A DNA stretch of 64,000 nt from Lysinibacillus piscis (lineage in GTDB: Bacteria; Bacillota; Bacilli; Bacillales_A; Planococcaceae). Below are positions 26,736 to 37,623 of the stretch, piece after piece. The notes under the pieces are model-generated. The model saw nothing but the letters and a program-made list of their open reading frames with translations, made no database searches and was not told the origin of the DNA. Both the position numbers and the translations under genes were made by a program. Numbering within the stretch: the first letter of the stretch is position 1; each line of letters starts with the position of its first letter. The stretch is taken from assembly GCF_026012395.1 (NCBI RefSeq), contig NZ_BRZA01000004.1:124001-188000 (forward strand), read 5' to 3'.

Positions 26736-28124
26736 TTATTCCTCCATTAATGGCATCCTAATTTTCACAACCGTGCCTTTATTTACTTCACTTTTAATTT
26801 CCAACGTTCCCTGTAGCTGTTTCACTAACTGTTCAACGATGGACAATCCTAGCCCACTGCCACCATCTGCACGACTTCTTGCTTTGTTTACACGGTAAAA
26901 CCGTTCAGTGACATGCGCTAAATCTTCTGATGCAATACCAATCCCATCATCCTTAATCATAATTTCAGCATGATGATTGATGCTCTGTGCGACTACCTCC
27001 ACAGTGGCCTGTTCATAGGAATAATTAATCGCATTTTCAATAATATTAATAAAAATTTGTTTCAATTTGAGTTCATTTGCCTCAACGATTAATGTATCAT
27101 CGACCTCTAGCATAAGTGTTATATTTTTTTTGTTAGCCTGCTGACTCATAATAGCTTGCACATCACGCAAAGTTTCAGCAAGTGGCATCGGATATAACTC
27201 AATATCGGTTTGTTCATTTTCCATACGAGCTAATTGTAGCAATTCGTTTGTTAAACGCTCCATTCGATTTGCTTCTCGGACAATCAACTGAATGGTTTCT
27301 TCCTGTTGTGCATCCTCAATCATGCCATTATGAATGGCTTCACTATAACCTTTCACATAGCTAATCGGTGTTCGTAGTTCATGTGATACTGTAGCTAAAA
27401 AGGTCTTTTGTGCTTCATCCTCCTGTTGAATAGACGTAGCCATTGTGTTAAATGTGCTCGATAATCTCCCTACCTCATCCTTTGAATGGACAGGGACACG
27501 CACGCCATAATTTCCTTGTGACATTTGCTCAACCGCAAGCTGTAGATCACTAAGTGGACGCATAATATGCCGAATTCCTTTATAAATACCAAAACCAATC
27601 ACAATTAAAAATAAAAAAGCGCTTCCTATTAAAAAAATAACTTCTTGATTTGCTAATTCACTAATTTTCGCTAATGGATAGTAAATGTAAATAATACCTT
27701 CCAACCGATTTTGATCGACTAATGGCAACACAACAGATATAAGCTGTCGGTCAAAGCGGGGCTCATAGCCAATTTTTTGTATATACTTCCCTGCTAATAA
27801 CTGCTGTCTTTCTTCAAAGCCTATTAATGTAGCATAATCAATATCAAATGGTACACAGGCACTAAGCTCTCGTGGATTTCGCACCGCAAAAATATTCAAG
27901 TTGGAATAATCATTATAATTTTCAATCGTCTCGATAAAATCATCTGTTACCCTGCCACCTGTATAAATCGTTTGCAGTTTCGTTCCTACTTCAATCATCA
28001 TATTTTCTGTATCCTCAACATACAGTCGCTTATATAAAAAATTGGTTAGCACATACATAAAGACTACTGTGATAATCAAAAAGAGGAACATCAATATCCA
28101 GATGCGAGTTGAAACTTTTTTCAT
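26736..28124 (-). CDS. Sensor histidine kinase
   Basis: A 462-aa kinase: membrane helix at about 9-30, extracellular domain to about 160, second helix near 165-185, HAMP domain, then H-box TVSHELRTPISYVKGYSEA and ATPase motifs IIENAINYS, DDGIGIAS and GSGLGLSIVEQLV. The start overlaps the regulator stop by 4 bases. The extracellular domain and flanking lipoproteins suggest an envelope signal. Confidence 0.9.
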   Translation of the reverse strand: MKKVSTRIWILMFLFLIITVVFMYVLTNFLYKRLYVEDTENMMIEVGTKLQTIYTGGRVTDDFIETIENYNDYSNLNIFAVRNPRELSACVPFDIDYATLIGFEERQQLLAGKYIQKIGYEPRFDRQLISVVLPLVDQNRLEGIIYIYYPLAKISELANQEVIFLIGSAFLFLIVIGFGIYKGIRHIMRPLSDLQLAVEQMSQGNYGVRVPVHSKDEVGRLSSTFNTMATSIQQEDEAQKTFLATVSHELRTPISYVKGYSEAIHNGMIEDAQQEETIQLIVREANRMERLTNELLQLARMENEQTDIELYPMPLAETLRDVQAIMSQQANKKNITLMLEVDDTLIVEANELKLKQIFINIIENAINYSYEQATVEVVAQSINHHAEIMIKDDGIGIASEDLAHVTERFYRVNKARSRADGGSGLGLSIVEQLVKQLQGTLEIKSEVNKGTVVKIRMPLMEE

Positions 28125-28804
28125 GTGCTTTCATCAAAGCGATAGCCTATTCCCCACACCGTTTGTATATGTACTGCCGCTTCCTTTCCAAGTTTTAAAC
28201 GTAATGTCTTAATGTGTGTATCCACCGTTCGTGTACCACCTACATAATCAAGATCCCAAATACGCTCTAACAATTGCTCTCTTGTATACACAGTACCAGC
28301 ATTTTTCATAAATAGCTGTAGTAATTCAAATTCCTTTAATGTCAATGGTATGCTTTTATCATGGACAAACACTTTGCGAGACACTTCCTCCAATTTAATA
28401 GAGCCCATGACAATATGCTTTGGCTGCGTGTCAATTAGATTGGTGCCACTTCTTCGTAACACGGCTTGAATACGTGCCAGTAATTCTTCTATTGTAAAAG
28501 GTTTAATCATATAATCATCGCCACCTAATGTTAAGCCCTTTACTTTATCTTCATTGGAATCACGAGCCGTTAAAAAAATAACAGGCACATTGGACATCGC
28601 CCGAATACTTTGACAAACGGTAAAGCCATCTTCATGTGGCATCATGACGTCCAGTAATACTAAATCGATTTGTTCTCGCACAATGATGTCATATGCTTCT
28701 AAACCACTTGCTGCTGTAAAGGTTTCAAAATTAGAATTTTTCAGCATCATTTGGATTAAATTTCGCATATCCTGCTCATCATCAACAATTAATACAGTGG
28801 TCAT
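28121..28804 (-). CDS. OmpR-family response regulator
   Basis: A 227-aa regulator with receiver domain (phospho-acceptor Asp in LVLLDVMMPHEDG, Lys in MIKPFT) and a C-terminal winged helix (TVDTHIKTLRLKLG, TVWGIGYRF). It overlaps its upstream neighbour and its kinase by four bases each, so all four genes of the unit are translationally coupled or nearly so. Confidence 0.92.
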   Translation of the reverse strand: MTTVLIVDDEQDMRNLIQMMLKNSNFETFTAASGLEAYDIIVREQIDLVLLDVMMPHEDGFTVCQSIRAMSNVPVIFLTARDSNEDKVKGLTLGGDDYMIKPFTIEELLARIQAVLRRSGTNLIDTQPKHIVMGSIKLEEVSRKVFVHDKSIPLTLKEFELLQLFMKNAGTVYTREQLLERIWDLDYVGGTRTVDTHIKTLRLKLGKEAAVHIQTVWGIGYRFDEST

Positions 28805-29772
28805 GACGTTCCCTCCCTTACCAACAATTGGAATGCTCCTTTTCCAACATCCACAGTTTTCTCAATTTGACCATTTTTTATAAAATACAATGTATGGTCA
28901 TCATAACCAGCAACGACAATATACGCCTGTAATTGATTCACAACAAACGGATTGGCGCCCACTTCTAAATGCCACTTCACATGACCATCCCAATCTACTA
29001 CATACAATTCATTATGCCCATGACTAACAACGAGTACAGCATCCTTCGTTTTCGTTAATCCAACAGGCATCAGTGGTGTATCGATTTCTCCCACCAGCGC
29101 ACCTGTCTCTAACTGATAACGCTTAATGGTCCGATTAGGCTTACTTCCTTCCCCATGCCCACCAATCCATAGCTCGTTTGTTTCTTCAATAATCGCTATA
29201 CCATGAGCAGATTTAGGGATTGTCCATTCCTGTTCAACGCTTAAATCCTTCATAGCTAACACAGATAATGTCGTATCCTTAAAATTAATAACATATAAGT
29301 GGTCTTGAAAAGCTTCCATCGACATTGGGTAATTACCAACTTGTTGTGTAACAAGCTCCTTACCATGTTCATCAAAACTTGTTACCGTATTGGTCATACT
29401 GTTTGCAATAAAAAATTGCTTTGTCTTGTCCGCATAGTAAACATTGGTTGTCCCTAGCTTCACTTTTTTGGAATATAGCTTTTGTCCTGTTGATAATGTA
29501 TAAACATCTATTTGATCTAATTGATGTCCAAACAATAATAGCTGATCAGGACCAAGCAATGTTGCTCCTGTATAGGCTTTGTCAAATGACCATGTTTTCA
29601 GGATAGTCCCTTGAGAATCAATAAAATTCAAGGAGGTATCCTGTATATTCAAAGAAGCAATAAAGGTTTGTTCTAATTGAATCGGTTCAAATGCCTGATT
29701 TTTACAACTAGCTAGTATTGTGATAAGTATGAGGAGAAACAGGAGCAGTATCCATTTTTTCACTATCATCAC
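28801..29772 (-). CDS. Beta-propeller lipoprotein (YncE-like)
   Basis: A 323-aa lipoprotein with signal 1-23 and lipobox ILASC. The mature part is a string of about seven beta-sheet blades with repeats such as DHLYVINFKDTTLSVLAM and TNELWIGGHGEG, resembling YncE/cytochrome-D1-type propellers but with no haem motif. It is the first gene of the propeller-regulator-kinase-YtkA operon. A ligand-binding or sensing role for the kinase is possible but unproven. Confidence 0.8.
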   Translation of the reverse strand: MMIVKKWILLLFLLILITILASCKNQAFEPIQLEQTFIASLNIQDTSLNFIDSQGTILKTWSFDKAYTGATLLGPDQLLLFGHQLDQIDVYTLSTGQKLYSKKVKLGTTNVYYADKTKQFFIANSMTNTVTSFDEHGKELVTQQVGNYPMSMEAFQDHLYVINFKDTTLSVLAMKDLSVEQEWTIPKSAHGIAIIEETNELWIGGHGEGSKPNRTIKRYQLETGALVGEIDTPLMPVGLTKTKDAVLVVSHGHNELYVVDWDGHVKWHLEVGANPFVVNQLQAYIVVAGYDDHTLYFIKNGQIEKTVDVGKGAFQLLVREGTS

Positions 29773-29907
29773 CTCTTCCCTTCTACTATACTTGATAATT
29801 GTGAAATCTGCGTGAAAGTTGATAGGTCATTTTATGACAAATCGTACACCTTTGCTCATCGCTCCTACATATACTATCCAAGATAAGCCTAAGGAGGAAT
29901 CAGTCAT

Positions 29908-30990
29908 ATGGTGTCCATTAGTTTATGTATGATTGTTAAAAATGAGGAGGACGTTATCGGAAGATGCCTTGAATCTGTTCAAGCATTCGTTGATGAAATC
30001 AATATTGTGGATACAGGCTCGACAGATAATACAAAACAGATTGCTCTTCAATTTACAGATAGGGTTTTTGATTTTGAATGGATTCAGCATTTTGCTGCTG
30101 CTCGAAATTATTCCTTTCAGCAAGCTACAAAGGATTATATTCTTTGGCTCGACGCAGATGATGTGTTAGCAGTAGAAGATCAACAGAAATTAAAACAATT
30201 GAAAGAATCTCTCCCATCTGATATAGATGCTGTTTCTATGAATTATCATTTAAGCTTTGATCAGGAAGGGAAGGTGGATTCACTATTACGACGTTATCGT
30301 TTAGTACGAAGAGATAAACAATTCCAATGGATTGGTGCTGTACATGAATATTTAGAAGTTAGTGGCAAACTATTTGATAGTGATATTGCCATTAGTCACC
30401 TTCCACTCCATCACGACCATATGCGCAATATCACTATTTATAAGGAGCTTATTCAATCTGGTCAAACACTTTCTCCTCGTGATACATTTTATTTTGCGAA
30501 TGAACTAGTTGATCATGGTCAATTTGAAGAAGCTCTTTTTTATTATGAACAATTTTTAATATCAAAATTAGGTTGGATAGAAGATAATATTCGAGCTTGC
30601 TACAAACTAGCAGACTGTTATGCTCATTTACAAGATACCGATAATTATATTCATTCCATTCTCAGAAGCCTAGAATACGATATTCCTCGTCCAGAAGCCT
30701 GTTGTCGACTTGGCTATCATTTTATGGAACAACATAAAAATCACGAGGCAATTTATTGGTATACACAAGCCCTTTCACTCCAGCAGCCTACTCATGCTCC
30801 TTTTCAAAATAAAGCCTATACTACTTGGTTACCACATTTACAGCTTTGCGTACTTTATGACCGCATCCAACAATATGAGCTTGCCAATACGCATAATGAG
30901 TTGGCAGGCTCTTTTTTAACACAGGACGCAAGAATTATTCATAATCGAAGTTATTTTAAAACACTTTTACAAAAGGAGAAAAATAGTTAA
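29908..30990 (+). CDS. Family 2 glycosyltransferase with C-terminal TPR repeats
   Basis: A 360-aa cytoplasmic glycosyltransferase. The GT-A domain starts SLCMIVKNEEDVIGRC and has the metal/nucleotide-sugar DxD motif as LDADD (82-84). The C-terminal half (about 190-350) is TPR-like, common in enzymes that glycosylate proteins. AAGGAGG precedes the start. It lies 115 bases upstream of the collagen-like gene, same strand, so that Thr-rich protein is the obvious candidate acceptor. Confidence 0.85.
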   Translation: MVSISLCMIVKNEEDVIGRCLESVQAFVDEINIVDTGSTDNTKQIALQFTDRVFDFEWIQHFAAARNYSFQQATKDYILWLDADDVLAVEDQQKLKQLKESLPSDIDAVSMNYHLSFDQEGKVDSLLRRYRLVRRDKQFQWIGAVHEYLEVSGKLFDSDIAISHLPLHHDHMRNITIYKELIQSGQTLSPRDTFYFANELVDHGQFEEALFYYEQFLISKLGWIEDNIRACYKLADCYAHLQDTDNYIHSILRSLEYDIPRPEACCRLGYHFMEQHKNHEAIYWYTQALSLQQPTHAPFQNKAYTTWLPHLQLCVLYDRIQQYELANTHNELAGSFLTQDARIIHNRSYFKTLLQKEKNS

Positions 30991-31087
30991 GTATACAAAC
31001 ATATAAGATTTTTGTGAATATAACTGAATTTCCACGGAGTTTTAGTTAGTAGTCTATCTCCTATTGTTTTCTCTGAATAACCTATAG

Positions 31088-32116
<1,029 letters not shown>

Positions 32117-32130
32117 CTCCATTCTATATG

Positions 32131-32172
32131 AAAAGGACGTACACTGACTATCCATCCAGTGTACGTCCTTTT
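32131..32172. terminator. Bidirectional terminator between collagen-like gene and hemY
   Basis: AAAAGGACGTACACTG / CAGTGTACGTCCTTTT, a perfect 16-base stem between convergent genes. Confidence 0.92.
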
Positions 32173-32174
32173 CT

Positions 32175-33608
32175 TCATTTCCCTGTACTTACAAATTCTT
32201 GTATAATTTCTTGAGCAACATTTCTTCCTTGCTCAACACATTCAGGAATCGAAATTCCTTCAAAAGAACTACCTGCTAATTTGACAGTTGGAAAATGGGT
32301 TTGAAGCTCCTGTTTAATGCGTGTGATTTTTTCTTCATGTCCTACCGTATATTGTGGCATTGCATTTTGCCAACGAGAAACGACTGTCATAAGTGGAACA
32401 CCCTCTACACCAATTGCTCGTTCTAAATCAGATAACACAGTTTTTTCAATTTCCAAATCCGATAATGCTACAATGGTTTCGTCGCCTACTCGCCCAATAT
32501 AGCTACGTAATACAATATATTCTTCGGGGACCATATTCGTCCATTTTCGGTTCATCCATGTGCAAGACGTAATAGAAAAATCACTGTTGCGAGAAACATA
32601 AAATGATAATGCATCTAATTCAGCCATTTGCTCTTTTTTAAATACCATAGTGACCGTTGCAATGGTAGCAGCCTTCATTGTGCTTAATTCCGTTAGCAAT
32701 GCCTGTTTACTAAACATTTTTTCTACCATATGAAATGGTGTTGCAATCACAACCGCATCTGCATGAATCGTAGAAAAATTATTTAATATAACCTGAACTG
32801 TGCCATCAGGATTGTGCTCAATTTCTTCGACTTTTACACCTTTCATAACTGTCCCTGCTGCCAATGATGCCTCAAGATTTTCCACTAACGTCTCCAAGCC
32901 ATTTTGAAACGTTTGAAAAATTCCTTTATTTTCAGCTACGATATGATTATCTAAAAAATTAGTACCTGATTTTTTCATACCAACTAATAAACTACGGTAT
33001 TGTTGCTCTAATTGATACAACTCTGGAAAAGTAGATTGCATACTTAATTGCTCAATATCACCTGCAAATGTCCCCGCAAGCAGTGGTTCAACTAAATTTT
33101 CTACTACTTCTGCACCAAATCTTCTTCTAAAAAATGCCCCTAGTGGTTGGTCTTCACTTTGAGTAGAACGTGGAATAAAAAAATCTCCTGCCGCCCGTAT
33201 TTTCCCACTTAACGAAAACAAACCAGACATAATAAATGAAGAAACATGTGGCGTTGCACCTGACATCAAGCTACTTGGAATTGGATAAAGATGGCGACCC
33301 ACCGCCACATAAGTTGGTCCTGTATTACTTGTCACTAGCTCCTGCTCGATAGCTAATTCCTGTGCTAAGGAATGGACAGCTCCATTACGATCAAAAAAGG
33401 ATTCTGGTCCACGTTCAATAATCAAACCGTTTTTCCTTAATGTTTGAATTTTTCCGCCAAGACGTAATGACGACTCGACAAGTACGACATCTAATGGCAA
33501 TTCTTTTGCTTGTGCTTCTTTTTGCATATAGAACGCAGCTGTAAGGCCTGTAATACCGCCGCCAACAACAACTACCTTTCGTCTTTTCTGAGTCACCAAC
33601 ATCATCAC
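32175..33608 (-). CDS. hemY: Coproporphyrinogen III oxidase HemY (CgoX)
   Basis: A 477-aa FAD enzyme of the monoderm coproporphyrin-dependent haem pathway, oxidising coproporphyrinogen III to coproporphyrin III. The dinucleotide-binding VVVVGGGITGLTAAF is at the N-terminus, with IIERGPESFF and LAGSSFEGISIPECV further on. It is the last gene of hemE-hemH-hemY, 11 bases after hemH. Confidence 0.93.
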   Translation of the reverse strand: MMMLVTQKRRKVVVVGGGITGLTAAFYMQKEAQAKELPLDVVLVESSLRLGGKIQTLRKNGLIIERGPESFFDRNGAVHSLAQELAIEQELVTSNTGPTYVAVGRHLYPIPSSLMSGATPHVSSFIMSGLFSLSGKIRAAGDFFIPRSTQSEDQPLGAFFRRRFGAEVVENLVEPLLAGTFAGDIEQLSMQSTFPELYQLEQQYRSLLVGMKKSGTNFLDNHIVAENKGIFQTFQNGLETLVENLEASLAAGTVMKGVKVEEIEHNPDGTVQVILNNFSTIHADAVVIATPFHMVEKMFSKQALLTELSTMKAATIATVTMVFKKEQMAELDALSFYVSRNSDFSITSCTWMNRKWTNMVPEEYIVLRSYIGRVGDETIVALSDLEIEKTVLSDLERAIGVEGVPLMTVVSRWQNAMPQYTVGHEEKITRIKQELQTHFPTVKLAGSSFEGISIPECVEQGRNVAQEIIQEFVSTGK

Positions 33609-33619
33609 TTTCTACTTGC

Positions 33620-34540
33620 TTAGCTTAGTTTTTTTGTAATTGCCGCTACCATCGCATCGATAAATAATGGATGTGTATTTGGCATTGCAGGACGAGCATA
33701 GTTTGCACCTAACTCATCACAGACTACTTTACATTCCGTATCATTATCATAAAGTACTTCTAAATGTTCTGTCACAAATCCAACTGGTGTATAAACAAAC
33801 GAACGGAAACCTTTTTGCTCATATAGCTCACGTGTTAAGTCCTGCACATCAGGCCCGATCCACGGCTCTGGCGTTTGACCTGCTGATTGCCAACCAACCT
33901 CAACATTCGGTAATCCTGTCGCCTCTTGAATTAAACGTGCTGTTTCAATAAGTTGCTCCTCATATGGATCGCCTAGTTGTTTAATTTTTTCAGGCAATGA
34001 ATGAGCAGATACAATTAGGCAAGCTGTTGCACGTTCTTCCTCAGACATCGCATTGAAAGCTTCGTTTACACGCATTTGCCAGTATTCAATGAATTTTGGT
34101 TCATCATACCAAGACTCTACAGAAGTAATTGTTACACGTCCGTCTGCCGCCTCTACTGCACGACCATTGTATGATTGAATAGAGAATGTTGAGAAGTGTG
34201 GCGCTAATACAATCGATACGGCTTCTGTAATTCCCTGTGCGACCATTTCTTCCACAGCATCTTCAATAAAAGGATGAATATGCTTTAAACCAATAAATAA
34301 TTTATATTCTACATCATCTTGTACTTCATTTAAACGGGCACATAAACTTTCGGCTTGTGCTTTTGTTGCTGCTGCTAATGGCGATAGTCCACCAATTGCC
34401 TCATAGCGACTACGTAAGTCTGCTAAATGCTCCTCTGATGGTTTACGCCCATGACGGATATGTGTATAATACGGTTCAATATCTTCCTCTTTGTAAGGTG
34501 TACCATACGCCATTACTAATAAACCTTTGATTTTCTTCAT
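33620..34540 (-). CDS. hemH: Coproporphyrin ferrochelatase HemH (CpfC)
   Basis: A 306-aa ferrochelatase that inserts iron into coproporphyrin III in Firmicutes. Family features are [22 protein letters not shown], the catalytic His in [17 protein letters not shown], and [14 protein letters not shown] with the conserved Glu. It lies 37 bases after hemE and before hemY. Confidence 0.95.
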   Translation of the reverse strand: MKKIKGLLVMAYGTPYKEEDIEPYYTHIRHGRKPSEEHLADLRSRYEAIGGLSPLAAATKAQAESLCARLNEVQDDVEYKLFIGLKHIHPFIEDAVEEMVAQGITEAVSIVLAPHFSTFSIQSYNGRAVEAADGRVTITSVESWYDEPKFIEYWQMRVNEAFNAMSEEERATACLIVSAHSLPEKIKQLGDPYEEQLIETARLIQEATGLPNVEVGWQSAGQTPEPWIGPDVQDLTRELYEQKGFRSFVYTPVGFVTEHLEVLYDNDTECKVVCDELGANYARPAMPNTHPLFIDAMVAAITKKLS

Positions 34541-34577
34541 TCTATTTCACCTCTATAGTAGTTTAAAAATGTTCTAC

Positions 34578-35633
34578 TTATTTTGACACATACGCTTGAA
34601 TTTGCTGTGCGCTATACTCATGAATAAGTGCTGTTAAACGTTTCAATACTTCTGGATCTACCTCTGGGAATACGCCATGTCCTAAATTAAAAATATGACC
34701 TGGCATTTCTAAGCCTTGATCAATAATGTCTTTTGTACGCTTTTCAATTACCGACCAATCGGCAAGCAATAAGGAAGGATCTAAGTTGCCTTGTACAGCT
34801 TTTGTAATACCATTTGCTTTTGCTTCTTTAATCGGTAAACGCCAATCTAGACCAACGACATCAATCGGTAAATCATTCCATTCTTTCGCTAAATGACTTG
34901 CTCCAACACCAAATTGAATAAGTGGCACATTTTCTTTTTTCAGCTCCGCAAAAATACGCGTCATAACAGGCTTAATGAATACACGGTAATCCTCTACATT
35001 TAATGCCCCTACCCATGAATCAAAGATTTGAATTGCTTTAGCTCCTGCTGCAATTTGAGCCGTCACATCAGCAATAATCATATCAGCTAATTTATCCATT
35101 AAAGCAAACCATGTTTTCGGTTCTGATACCATCAATGATTTTGTTTTATTATAATTTCGTGATGGTCCACCTTCAACCATATAGCTAGCAAGTGTAAATG
35201 GTGCACCCGCAAAGCCAATTAATGGGACATTCAGCTGCTCTTTTGTCAATAATTGAATCGTTTCTAAAACAAATGGTGTATGCTCTTTCGCATTAAATTC
35301 GCCTAATTTTTCAACATCTGCAATTGTACGAATCGGATTCGCAATAACTGGACCAACGCCAGCCTTGATTTTCACATCTACACCAATGCCAGGTAGTGGT
35401 GTCACAATATCTTTATATAAAATCGCTGCATCTACTTGATAATTTTCAACTGGTAGACGTGTCACATATGCACATAGTTCAGGTTGTTGTGTAATTTCTT
35501 CCAACGAATATTTTTCTTTAATCGCACGATACTCTGGCTGTGAGCGTCCCGCTTGTCGCATATACCATACAGGTGTGTGCTCAACACTTTCTCCTCTAGC
35601 AGCACGCAACAATGTATCATTAAAAGTTGTCAT
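34578..35633 (-). CDS. hemE: Uroporphyrinogen decarboxylase HemE
   Basis: A 351-aa enzyme converting uroporphyrinogen III to coproporphyrinogen III. The signature [11 protein letters not shown] near the N-terminus, [13 protein letters not shown] and GLDWR are present. First gene of the hemEHY operon; divergent from the heme-degrading hmoB, with about 218 bases between, so synthesis and breakdown genes share a control region. Confidence 0.96.
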   Translation of the reverse strand: MTTFNDTLLRAARGESVEHTPVWYMRQAGRSQPEYRAIKEKYSLEEITQQPELCAYVTRLPVENYQVDAAILYKDIVTPLPGIGVDVKIKAGVGPVIANPIRTIADVEKLGEFNAKEHTPFVLETIQLLTKEQLNVPLIGFAGAPFTLASYMVEGGPSRNYNKTKSLMVSEPKTWFALMDKLADMIIADVTAQIAAGAKAIQIFDSWVGALNVEDYRVFIKPVMTRIFAELKKENVPLIQFGVGASHLAKEWNDLPIDVVGLDWRLPIKEAKANGITKAVQGNLDPSLLLADWSVIEKRTKDIIDQGLEMPGHIFNLGHGVFPEVDPEVLKRLTALIHEYSAQQIQAYVSK

Positions 35634-35702
35634 AAAAAAATTCCTTCCTCTCTCGCTAGCCCAAAAATTATTTATTTTACATTATTTCTTACCCTATAGT
35701 AT

Positions 35703-35717
35703 TGATATCCGTTTTCA
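35703..35717. promoter_or_regulatory. Weak Fur-box-like sequence between hemE and hmoB
   Basis: TGATATCCGTTTTCA matches 10 of 14 positions of the 7-1-7 Fur consensus, inside an ATTGA/TCAAT inverted repeat, in the divergent control region. Weak but well placed. Confidence 0.3.
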
Positions 35718-35792
35718 ATAGTAATCGTTTCTTTTAAAATTGTATAGTTTTCCACGATAAATGTCATAAAATTGTTCTTTATCAAGTTTTTT

Positions 35793-35821
35793 TTGACAAA
35801 TTCATCATTCTACATTTTAAT
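35793..35821 (+). promoter_or_regulatory. Sigma-A promoter of hmoB
   Basis: TTGACA, 17 bases, TTTAAT, ending about 30 bases before the hmoB start. Confidence 0.7.
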
Positions 35822-35851
35822 GGGAATAATCACACTAAAGGAGATGATGGC

Positions 35852-36367
35852 ATGTTTATATATTTCGCTTCAGGTACGGGAGATTTTCTAGAACAATTGA
35901 AAAATAAGTATTCCAATGAACATATGATTTTATTACATGGTGAGGGCAATGCTGTGCTTATACATGAAACGGAAGGAAAATCTGTATTTGCTACACCACG
36001 TCAATTTGAAGTAATTGATGCTGTCAATGACTTAGAAGAACAAGGCTTTTTTGTGTGTAACAACATTCCTGTGACAGATGAAGGTAGACCTGTCTTTGAA
36101 CATCGTTTCCTAAATCGAGCGCGTGCAATTGAAAATGAACCAGGCTTTATCGCTTTTCGATTACTTCGTCCTATTAAAGAGGATACTTATATCGTCATGA
36201 CGCAATGGAATGGACCCCATTCCTTTGAAGCTTGGAAAAATTCACAAGCCTTTAAAAATGCACATGCTGAACGCCAAGAATCAGTCGGAGCCAATCCACA
36301 AACTATTTTCTCAGCAGCCTCTTATGTGACAACTTACAATGTCGTACAACCAGAGGATACTAAATAA
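35852..36367 (+). CDS. hmoB: Heme-degrading monooxygenase HmoB-like
   Basis: A 171-aa protein with an N-terminal extension and a C-terminal antibiotic-biosynthesis-monooxygenase ferredoxin-like domain (about 65-160) containing EHRFLNRARAIENEPGF, LRP and TQWNGPHSFEAW. It aligns along its length with B. subtilis HmoB (YhgC), which degrades haem to release iron. Divergent from hemE. AAAGGAG precedes the start. Confidence 0.9.
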   Translation: MFIYFASGTGDFLEQLKNKYSNEHMILLHGEGNAVLIHETEGKSVFATPRQFEVIDAVNDLEEQGFFVCNNIPVTDEGRPVFEHRFLNRARAIENEPGFIAFRLLRPIKEDTYIVMTQWNGPHSFEAWKNSQAFKNAHAERQESVGANPQTIFSAASYVTTYNVVQPEDTK

Positions 36368-36384
36368 ATCGTATATCCACATTT

Positions 36385-36432
36385 AAAAGCAAGGTTTCTG
36401 ACAATATCCCATTGTCAAATACCTTGCTTTTT
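36385..36432. terminator. Bidirectional terminator hmoB / ecsB
   Basis: AAAAGCAAGGT / ACCTTGCTTTTT outer stem plus an inner TGACAAT/ATTGTCA stem, between convergent genes. Confidence 0.9.
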
Positions 36433-36438
36433 ACGTTG

Positions 36439-37623
36439 TTATGGTTTGGACATCTTTGAAGTAATCTCGCTGACAATTAACACAATCAATATCGATAGAT
36501 AGAACATTGGCTGTCCCATACTACATACCCCAACAATCACAGCTTGCACAATCATTGTCAATCGTACAATTTGCACAACGGCTATCTTTCTTGCACCTTC
36601 TGGCAATGGATAAAGCATGTCCATACGAAATTCTCCACTTGCCATCAAGGCTTGCTTCAATTGAATCGTTGTCGCAAAACTTAAGGCTCCAGCTACAATC
36701 CATGTCACAACAGGAATATCCACAAAGGCAGCTATCACTGCGGAAATAGCTGTTAAACGTAACCATAAATAAAAATGATCATCTGTGCGAATAAATGTCC
36801 GAAAAACTAAATATTTTTGGGTATTTTGCTTATGATATGGCACAGATCGATACAGCCAATCTAGCCAACCACGACGACGAATGCTACCACGTAAATGTGG
36901 CACATCTGTAAAATAATTCGCAAAGCGATAAAAACTCATCATTCGATTTTGTTCTAATTTAACAAAATGCTCATACGGTATCGGCTCACCCACACATTTT
37001 TTACGAAATACAGCACTATATACAACACTAATAACAATCACTACTAATGTGAAGATAAATTGTGTGTGCAGAGCCAAATAAATAACTAAACCAAAAATGA
37101 CCGCTCGAATTAGTCGGTCCATCCATACAGATTGACCACGTTCACTATAACGATAACAAAATTCACCTTGTACACTTAAAAACTTCAACACAATCATGAT
37201 AAAGAATACAAGCCAAATTTCTGTTGACGTAAGCTCTGTTACCGCTTTTAACAATGGAATCCCGACAATGTATACAAGTGCTACAAGCCATACCTGTGAC
37301 CAAAATGTCCATGCCAAAGCCTTCTTAAAATATAAAGGCATTTTTGATTCTAATGGCAATAAATAGACTTGATCAGGCTCTCGTAATAACGAAGTCGGAC
37401 GACTAAAGGCAAGTAAAATGCCTACCAACGCTGCCATGACGATTTCAGCTGGAAAATCCGTATCGACCACTTTAAGCCATTCACTATATTGATAGCCCCC
37501 TGCACCTATTAAAAAGACAAGGACAATAGCAATATGCCCTGTAAAAACGAACTGCATATATTTTTGCACTTCACTAATATAGTGATGAAAACGAGTGGAC
37601 CATACATCACGCAAGTTCTTCAT
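36439..37623 (-). CDS. ecsB: ABC transporter permease EcsB
   Basis: A 394-aa integral membrane protein starting MKNLRDVWSTRFHHYISEVQ, with hydrophobic segments distributed in two blocks (about 25-200 and 290-390). Ecs mutants in Bacillus are defective in protein secretion, regulated intramembrane proteolysis (RasP), competence and sporulation; the substrate may be a peptide. It overlaps the ecsA end by 17 bases. Confidence 0.92.
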   Translation of the reverse strand: MKNLRDVWSTRFHHYISEVQKYMQFVFTGHIAIVLVFLIGAGGYQYSEWLKVVDTDFPAEIVMAALVGILLAFSRPTSLLREPDQVYLLPLESKMPLYFKKALAWTFWSQVWLVALVYIVGIPLLKAVTELTSTEIWLVFFIMIVLKFLSVQGEFCYRYSERGQSVWMDRLIRAVIFGLVIYLALHTQFIFTLVVIVISVVYSAVFRKKCVGEPIPYEHFVKLEQNRMMSFYRFANYFTDVPHLRGSIRRRGWLDWLYRSVPYHKQNTQKYLVFRTFIRTDDHFYLWLRLTAISAVIAAFVDIPVVTWIVAGALSFATTIQLKQALMASGEFRMDMLYPLPEGARKIAVVQIVRLTMIVQAVIVGVCSMGQPMFYLSILIVLIVSEITSKMSKP

